Source: Rahnella bruchi (GTDB lineage Bacteria; Pseudomonadota; Gammaproteobacteria; Enterobacterales; Enterobacteriaceae). From it: a stretch of 64,000 nt of DNA. Made by a program: the position numbers and the translations under genes. The first letter of the stretch is position 1. Each line of letters begins with the position of its first letter. Shown here piece after piece: positions 57,987-64,000 of the stretch. The stretch lies in the NCBI RefSeq assembly GCF_003614975.1, contig NZ_QZWI01000022.1:1-64000 (forward strand). Direction: 5' to 3'. The notes under the pieces were generated by a model. That model had not been told where the DNA came from. It searched no databases and was given only the letters and a program-made list of their open reading frames with translations.

Positions 57987-58442
57987 TTAGCGATGAGGTG
58001 CGGTGATCTCGTCCGGGAGCATTTTTGTAATCAGCTCGACCAGTGAACGGGATTCCCCGGGAGTAAGGCGTGCGGTGAGTTTGCCGATGATTGAGTCCTG
58101 CGCATCTTTCTCAAAACGATCACATAGGGCCTGGCCTTTATCACAGAGCGTCAGAATGATCTGGCGTTTATCCTGCGGATTAGGGGTGCGTGCAATCAGT
58201 TCCCGCTTCACCATCCGGTCGACCATGCGGCTCATGGCACCCGCATCCATCACCAGGTTTTTGCTGATTTCAACGGGGCTTGTCCAGCCTTTATGGATAC
58301 TAATCAACACTTTGAACTGTGGGGCTGTGATGTCCGCATCGGAAAAGTACTGGCTAATGAGCTGGTCTTTGAACTGATTCGCGAGGTGGATAAGCAAGCC
58401 AAGATGAAATTTATCGTCGGTATGAGCTGTACTATTGAGCAT
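57987..58442 (-). CDS. MarR-family regulator of the efflux operon
   Basis: 151 residues. A winged helix covers about 40-115, including TAPQFKVLISIHKGWTSP, MDAGAMSRMVDRMVKREL and the wing TPNPQDKRQIILTL. By analogy with MprA (EmrR) it should repress its own operon with EmrA-like and EmrB-like genes and release on binding a small phenolic or hydrophobic ligand. It is the first gene of the operon, divergent from the peptide synthetase, so it could also affect that promoter. Confidence 0.9.
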   Translation of the reverse strand: MLNSTAHTDDKFHLGLLIHLANQFKDQLISQYFSDADITAPQFKVLISIHKGWTSPVEISKNLVMDAGAMSRMVDRMVKRELIARTPNPQDKRQIILTLCDKGQALCDRFEKDAQDSIIGKLTARLTPGESRSLVELITKMLPDEITAPHR

Positions 58443-59033
58443 AATAATTGCCTGGTCATTAATTGCAAATGAAACTACTGACTGGGCATCTATTTGTCAA
58501 GATTGTGTCAGGTTTAGCGCACTTTTTGTCAGATTGGGATCCCGGCAGGTGTTCGCTTTTTTCGTCGGTCAATCAGGAATCAAAAATCTTCTGCCTCGCA
58601 GGTGGGGAATGTTGGTTAAGGGTTCTTCGGCAAGAATGGCAGACGCAAAAATTCATCCGTAGAGAGCTATGCTAAAAATAAGAGATTTGATTTTTTGATC
58701 TGAACTTGAGTAAAAACACTTATCAGTGAAAAGGTTGCAATGATTATTACCGATATCAGTGAGGCTATATTCTCTTATTGGTTTAACCGGTGCAGTTAAG
58801 GTATGAATCGATTTATTTATTTGTAAGAATATGTATATATAATTTTATCTTTGATATGTCATTAATTCCCCCTTGCGGGGGGTGGAACACCTGAAAAGGA
58901 TGAGGTGATGAAATTTAGTGATAAAAACAATCACATCATTTTACGTCGAGTTATTATATTATAACCCGACATCACATTGACTCTACGTTAATGTTGCCAT
59001 TTTGTTACATAGCATGCAAGTGGATCATTATAT
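58443..59033. other. Divergent control region with a possible 19-codon leader frame
   Basis: 590 bases between the marR-type gene and the synthetase gene. A short stem CCCCC-TTGC-GGGGG lies near 58868. A frame of 19 codons (58908-58964, KFSDKNNHII near its start) follows AAGGATGAGG and could be a leader peptide. The rest is AT-rich with no gene that I can support. Confidence 0.4.
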
Positions 59034-62000
59034 ATGGACGTAACAGGTAGTTCACTAATTTCAGCATTCAGGATTCATGTCAAAGACACACCAGATAAAG
59101 CAGCCGTGAAATATAACGGCAGACAAACGACTTATAAACAACTTAATGAATTGTCTGAAAATATTGCCAGTTTCATTTCACAAAAAATACCTTTTCATGA
59201 TAATCCCACATCAATATTATTTTGCCTTGAAAGAAACGATGTGACTATTGCTGTGATTCTTGCCTGCGTAAAACTTGGCATTACCTATATTCCTTTTGAT
59301 CCCCTCAATCCTGATGAACGCTTGCAATATATTATTGAAGACTGTCACCCTGCTATAGTTATCACCACCAAAAAAAATGCGCAGAGGCAAAATAGTTACC
59401 CGGAGATATATATCGAGGATGTCCCGCCCGCTACAGCAGAAATACTTCCTGCTTTGCCAGAAACATCGGGGCCGGGAGCGACATATATTATGTATACCTC
59501 CGGGTCGACCGGAAAACCCAAGGGCGTTGTTATTCCGCAGGAGGGGATTCTCCGCCTGGTGCTCAATGCCAAACCCTTTCAGTTTTCATCTGACGCCATT
59601 ATTGCGCAATGCGGGAATATTGCTTTTGATGCATCAACTCTGGAAGTTTGGGGGGCGTTGCTTAATGGTGCCACGCTGGTTGTTATCCCTTATGAAACGG
59701 TAATTGACAGTGAAGCGCTGGCTATTTTTCTGCGCGAAGAAAAAATCACTGACGCGTGGTTTACAGTGGCACTCTTCAACCAGCTGGTAACGGAAAACCC
59801 GGGTGTTTTTGGCACGCTTAACAATGTGTTGACCGGCGGTGATGCGCTAAATCCCAGTATGATCCATGCTGTCCTGTGCTCCGATACGCCTCCGGGTGCG
59901 CTTTGGAATGGCTACGGTCCGACAGAAAATACGGTATTTACTACACTGCATCGAATCACTCCGGAGGACGCGACACGAGGCAGTATTCCTATTGGAGTAC
60001 CGATCACAGGAACTCAATGTTATGTGCTTGATTCGAAACGCGAGCCCGTCATGCCGGGAGATGAGGGGGAGCTATATACCAGTGGTGCAGGGCTGGCGAC
60101 GGGGTATCTGAACCAGCCTGAAAAAACCGCCGAAGCATTTTTCCCCAATCCTTTTTATAGCCTTGAAATGCAGCAGACCCCGCAATCAGCGAGTGCACGA
60201 ATGTATAAAACCGGCGACCGCGTGAAAATGCTTGCAGATGGCACCTTAGATTTTCTGGGCCGGGTGGATAATCAGGTGAAAATTCGCGGGTTTCGTCTGG
60301 AGCCTGCAGAAGTAGAACATCAGCTCTGCCAAATTGCTGGTGTGGAGTTGGCTATTGTGACGGTAACTGAACACCTCGGGCAGAAAAAACTCGCTGCGTG
60401 GTGTAAAAGCACCCGGAAAGCCAGTGAGATCCTGCAAATATTCCGCAAGCAGGTACCGGCTTATATGGTGCCTTCTTATCTTCAGGTAGTGGAAAAATTC
60501 CCACTGACGGCAAACGGTAAGATTGATAAACGTAACCTCCCTGCCCCGCAGTACATCAATGACCAGGCGACGCCGCCGCAGACAGCCACAGAGATTTGGG
60601 TGAGTAAAGTCTGGCAATTACTGCTCTCCTTGCCCCATCCCGCAGGTCGTGAGGATAACTTCTCTTCTCTTGGTGGCCATTCGCTCCTGGTCGTTAAACT
60701 TAAACAAAAAATTCAAACTGACCTGAACAAAAGCGTTTCACTAACCGATCTCTTCAACTTTTCTACGCTGGCCGAGATGGCTGCGCATATCGATGCGCTG
60801 CCAGCACAAAGTGGTGTTATCAAAATTGAGCGACAACGTTCCGGTGAAAAAATCGCGCTCTCAAACGAACAGGTTCGTTTGTGGTTGATTTGTAACCGTG
60901 AACCACAATTACCTCACTATTCTATCCCCATGGCATTTCAACTTTCAGGTGAACTTGATCCTGGCCGGCTGGCACAAGCACTGGATGCTCTATGCCAGCG
61001 GCATGAAAGCCTGCGAACGCGTATTTTCATTAGTGAAGGGATACCCTGGCAACAAGTAGCAGAAATATCTCCTGAGCTGATTCTGGACGAAGCAAAGGAT
61101 GAATATACGCTGCGGGAAAAACTCAGTCAGGAGGTTCAACGGCCGTTCACTTTTGGGAATGACCCGTTGCTGCGTATGGTGCTTTACCATGTCCCTCACA
61201 GCCCCTGGTTACTCTTTATTAATATCCACCACATCATTACTGATGGCTGGTCGATGGGTATTTTTTTCCGTGAGCTTTCGGCACTCTACGCTCAGGATGA
61301 AGCGCTTCCGGCACTGGATTGCCAATTTATAGATTATTGCGCCTGGCAGCAGCAGTTGGATCATACTGCTGACCTGGCCTGGTGGCAGCAACAGCTGAAC
61401 GGGGTATCGCCCCAACAACTTCCCGTCAGCGTTAAGTCAGCAGTGGGAGCCATCACCCGCACTAAAATCATCCCCGCAGCACTTCATCGCCAGCTAAACG
61501 AAGTCGCTATTCAGTGTAATACAGGACTATTCAATATCCTCTGCTCGGCTCTGGCAATTCTGCTATCACGGCTTTGCAACCAGCAGGACATCACGATATC
61601 CACCATCTGGGCAAACCGTCAGCATCCCTGGGTGGCAGAACAGATCGGTTTCTTCGTGAATACTTTAGTTCTGAGAATGCAAGTCGAGCCTGAACTCCCG
61701 CTAATCCATTGGCTTAAAAACAACCACATCCTGATTACGGAAGGTTTTCAGCATGGGGCTGCACCTTTAAGCGAAGTCCTTGCTCAGAGTGGAATTCCCT
61801 CTAACGGTAATCAGCATCCCTTGTGTTCAGTAATGTTAGTGCTGCAAAACACGGAGGGTGGCGATGGCAAGGGACTTCAGCTGGCTGGCTGTCATACGAA
61901 ACCTTACCCATTGCCGGAAGAACAGGCGAAATGCGATCTTCTTTTCAATATTGTTCCTGAGCCTGATGGCGAGTTGCGCCTCGAGACCTCCTTTCGCGAG

Positions 62001-64000
62001 GGAGCCTGGTCCGAAGCATTGATGGAAAGTCTGCTGGATTATTATCAGCAGCTTATGGTCAATATGACGGAGCATCTCCAGCAGTCCGTGGCCCGTGTAA
62101 TGGATATTGGTGACGAGATGCGCCGCCAGCAGCTACTCTCCTGGGCTCCGGAAAAAAGAAAGCGGCACACGGGATCGGTACTGACGTTTTTCAATCAACA
62201 GGTTCAAATCAGACCTGATGCACCGGCTGTAAGTGATTTTGAAAGACAATTCAGCTATCGCGAGCTGGATGCGCGAGCTGACATTTTGGCCAGGCAGCTG
62301 CAAAACCGAGAGGGAAATTTGTACGGTAAACGTGTGGTTTTTGCACTCGACCGCACCTCTGACACCGTTGCTCTGATCATCGCACTCCTGAAACTTGGCG
62401 CAATATATGTGCCTTTTGACCCTGAACATCCTGATGACCGTCTTCTCTATATCCTGAAAGATTGTGCCGCTACCTGCCTGATCACTGAGTCCAGATATCG
62501 ACACCGACAAACGCTCCGTCCGGAATATGACATGGCGGATCTGCTGGTTGCGCCGGTCGTGGGGACGATGCCAGTGTGTGCGGTCTCGCAGCTAGCGGAC
62601 GAAGTGGCTTATATCATGTACACCTCCGGTTCGACGGGTGAACCAAAAGGTGTCGAAGTTCTCCACCAGGGGATCTTGCGTCTGGTTATTGATGCCGCTC
62701 CGTACCAGGTAAGCCAAAATGCGGTGATGGCGCAGGCGGGAAATATTGCTTTCGATGCCTCAACCCTTGAAATCTGGGGGGCATTACTCAATGGCGCCCA
62801 CCTGATAGTCATTCCCTACCACACGGTCATTGACAGCCAGGCACTACCGGCAACACTGGCTAAATACCAGATTACTGATGCCTGGTTTACCGTGGCGCTT
62901 TTCAATCAGCTTGCCAGTGAAGATCCTTCAGCCTTTGGTTGTCTTGAACATCTGTTGATCGGTGGTGATGCGCTGAACCCGGCTATTGTCGCTTCAGTGC
63001 TGGCATCTGATGCGCCCCCGGCCCATATCTGGAATGGTTATGGCCCCACGGAGAATACGACCTTTACTACCCTTCACCCGATCACGATTGAGGATTGTCA
63101 AAAAGATGCCATCCCGATCGGACGTCCCATTGCCGGCACAGTCTGTTATGTGCTTGATAAACAGCATCGCCTGCTGCCACCAGGGGTTCCCGGAGAGCTG
63201 TATGCCTCCGGGCTCGGGCTGGCGAAGGGCTATCTGAATAAACCGGAAAAAACGGACGAAACCTTTATCCCGAATCCCTTCTGGCACGAAAGTGTTAAAG
63301 GAAGCTTTGCCACTCCGGTGATGTATAAAACAGGGGATCGGGTCCGCTGGACAGAAAATGGAACGCTCGATTTTCTTGGCCGGGCGGACAATCAGGTCAA
63401 AATTCGTGGATATCGACTCGAACCGGGTGAGGTCGAACATCGCCTGTGCGAGCTGGAAACTGTGACTCAGGCTATCGTCAACGCCCGGACATTGCATGGT
63501 CAAAAGCAACTCGTTGCCTGGTGCGTAAGTGAATCACCTGCCAGCGAAATCCTGCGAACATTTCGTCGGCACGTTCCCGCTTATATGGTCCCTGCAAACC
63601 TGCAAGTCATTGACTCCATACCTCTGACACCTAATGGTAAAGTCGATAAAAAGCGTTTGCCGCCCGTCAATGACGCGGCGACGACCTCTCAAAAAACGCT
63701 CCCGCAGAATGACACCGAACGTCTCTGTGCAGAGATATGGCAGCAGTTGTTAAAGACGGATCTTCCGTGCTACCGGGAGGATAATTTCTTTAATATTGGT
63801 GGCCATTCTCTGTTGGTCGTCAAAATGACCGATTTAATCTGCCGGAAATTGGGGAAAATGCTGTCAGTTGCCGATGTGTTCAACTGCGAAAATCTTGCCG
63901 AACTGGCTGCTCATATTCAGGGTGAAAGTGTTTCTCATAATGATGAATACCAGCAGATTATGCAGGATAGCCAGCTTACCCCGGAGGGGTTTATTTCCGC
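59034..64000 (+). CDS. Nonribosomal peptide synthetase, 3' end outside the window
   Basis: At least 1655 residues, still open at the window end. The order is A1-T1-C-A2-T2. A1 (about 1-505) has YTSGSTGKPKGV, NGYGPTEN, YKTGDRV and NGKIDK. T1 has the carrier Ser in LGGHSLL near residue 547. The C domain has HHIITDG near 732. A2 (about 1052-1542) has YTSGSTGEPKGV and NGKVDK. T2 has IGGHSLL near 1587. Starting with A-T and no condensation domain marks an initiation module. By hand alignment to PheA the pocket residues are D-A-L-W-L-G-G-V-F for A1 and D-A-L-W-L-G-G-T-F for A2, close to some valine codes, so two similar aliphatic residues are a tentative prediction. The ATG at 59034 has only a weak ribosome site. 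Confidence 0.92.
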   Translation, partial: MDVTGSSLISAFRIHVKDTPDKAAVKYNGRQTTYKQLNELSENIASFISQKIPFHDNPTSILFCLERNDVTIAVILACVKLGITYIPFDPLNPDERLQYIIEDCHPAIVITTKKNAQRQNSYPEIYIEDVPPATAEILPALPETSGPGATYIMYTSGSTGKPKGVVIPQEGILRLVLNAKPFQFSSDAIIAQCGNIAFDASTLEVWGALLNGATLVVIPYETVIDSEALAIFLREEKITDAWFTVALFNQLVTENPGVFGTLNNVLTGGDALNPSMIHAVLCSDTPPGALWNGYGPTENTVFTTLHRITPEDATRGSIPIGVPITGTQCYVLDSKREPVMPGDEGELYTSGAGLATGYLNQPEKTAEAFFPNPFYSLEMQQTPQSASARMYKTGDRVKMLADGTLDFLGRVDNQVKIRGFRLEPAEVEHQLCQIAGVELAIVTVTEHLGQKKLAAWCKSTRKASEILQIFRKQVPAYMVPSYLQVVEKFPLTANGKIDKRNLPAPQYINDQATPPQTATEIWVSKVWQLLLSLPHPAGREDNFSSLGGHSLLVVKLKQKIQTDLNKSVSLTDLFNFSTLAEMAAHIDALPAQSGVIKIERQRSGEKIALSNEQVRLWLICNREPQLPHYSIPMAFQLSGELDPGRLAQALDALCQRHESLRTRIFISEGIPWQQVAEISPELILDEAKDEYTLREKLSQEVQRPFTFGNDPLLRMVLYHVPHSPWLLFINIHHIITDGWSMGIFFRELSALYAQDEALPALDCQFIDYCAWQQQLDHTADLAWWQQQLNGVSPQQLPVSVKSAVGAITRTKIIPAALHRQLNEVAIQCNTGLFNILCSALAILLSRLCNQQDITISTIWANRQHPWVAEQIGFFVNTLVLRMQVEPELPLIHWLKNNHILITEGFQHGAAPLSEVLAQSGIPSNGNQHPLCSVMLVLQNTEGGDGKGLQLAGCHTKPYPLPEEQAKCDLLFNIVPEPDGELRLETSFREGAWSEALMESLLDYYQQLMVNMTEHLQQSVARVMDIGDEMRRQQLLSWAPEKRKRHTGSVLTFFNQQVQIRPDAPAVSDFERQFSYRELDARADILARQLQNREGNLYGKRVVFALDRTSDTVALIIALLKLGAIYVPFDPEHPDDRLLYILKDCAATCLITESRYRHRQTLRPEYDMADLLVAPVVGTMPVCAVSQLADEVAYIMYTSGSTGEPKGVEVLHQGILRLVIDAAPYQVSQNAVMAQAGNIAFDASTLEIWGALLNGAHLIVIPYHTVIDSQALPATLAKYQITDAWFTVALFNQLASEDPSAFGCLEHLLIGGDALNPAIVASVLASDAPPAHIWNGYGPTENTTFTTLHPITIEDCQKDAIPIGRPIAGTVCYVLDKQHRLLPPGVPGELYASGLGLAKGYLNKPEKTDETFIPNPFWHESVKGSFATPVMYKTGDRVRWTENGTLDFLGRADNQVKIRGYRLEPGEVEHRLCELETVTQAIVNARTLHGQKQLVAWCVSESPASEILRTFRRHVPAYMVPANLQVIDSIPLTPNGKVDKKRLPPVNDAATTSQKTLPQNDTERLCAEIWQQLLKTDLPCYREDNFFNIGGHSLLVVKMTDLICRKLGKMLSVADVFNCENLAELAAHIQGESVSHNDEYQQIMQDSQLTPEGFIS

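Noticed and set aside
55237-58442. Core mprA-emrA-emrB operon
   Set aside because: Protein sequences differ strongly from the E. coli set as I recall it and neighbours (no ygaZH, luxS or gshA) do not match; treated as a paralogous operon.

Overview
The window looks like part of an enterobacterial replicon (Enterobacteriaceae; Enterobacter, Lelliottia and Kosakonia are reasonable guesses, but the genus cannot be fixed from sequence alone). The basis is close resemblance, by recall of family sequences, to Escherichia coli MurR/MurQ/MurP, YbhP-ClsB-YbhN and AslB-type proteins, and enterobacterial ribosome-binding sites and tRNA. Core-type operons alternate with long accessory stretches rich in surface proteins. 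I take it to be chromosomal, but a large plasmid is not excluded.

Layout. 1-6.2 kb: a possible insertion-sequence end; a DUF4331 / DUF4198 / HupE set that may handle a metal; five F-plasmid-type iterons with no rep gene; a lone tRNA-Thr(UGU); and small stress-type proteins (YeaQ/YmgE, Kbp-like BON-LysM, YidB-like, one unknown). 6.7-14.8 kb: two large Ig-repeat proteins. 15-20.2 kb: an N-acetylmuramic acid locus (porin, CsgI-like protein, MurQ, MurP, divergent MurR). 20.6-31.2 kb: an apparently inactivated radical-SAM sulfatase-maturase relative, then a ~3,150-residue inverse autotransporter (intimin/invasin type) with about 23-24 Ig domains. 32-33.3 kb: a Cre/Dre-like tyrosine recombinase preceded by a 34-bp lox/rox-like site. 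33.4-36.4 kb: ybhP-clsB-ybhN. 36.6-38.2 kb: hipBA-type toxin-antitoxin. 38.4-45.7 kb: an orphan truncated usher, a DUF1090 protein with an Asn-rich insert, an EvgA/EvgS-type two-component system and a secreted His-Pro repeat protein. 46-48.4 kb: periplasmic KatB-like catalase with its ankyrin partner. 48.8-53.9 kb: two more Ig-repeat proteins of the same family as those at 6.7-14.8 kb. 54-64 kb: an unknown membrane-anchored protein, a MarR/EmrA-like/EmrB-like efflux operon and, divergent from it, a nonribosomal peptide synthetase running off the window end.

How the parts work together. Four cytoplasm-start Ig-repeat proteins share one C-terminal domain and end in QHGxELH. They look like substrates of a single export machine (type I secretion is the likely one) that is not in this window. 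The inverse autotransporter reaches the surface by a different route but carries two Ig domains of the same type at its tip. The mur genes form one uptake and catabolic unit. The efflux operon beside the peptide synthetase could export its product.

The most novel signals are the Cre/Dre-like recombinase with its own lox/rox-like site, the F-type iteron cluster, the radical-SAM relative lacking its cluster cysteines, the catalase whose distal catalytic Asn is Leu, and the QHGxELH surface-protein family. All family assignments come from reading the sequence; no database search was run.
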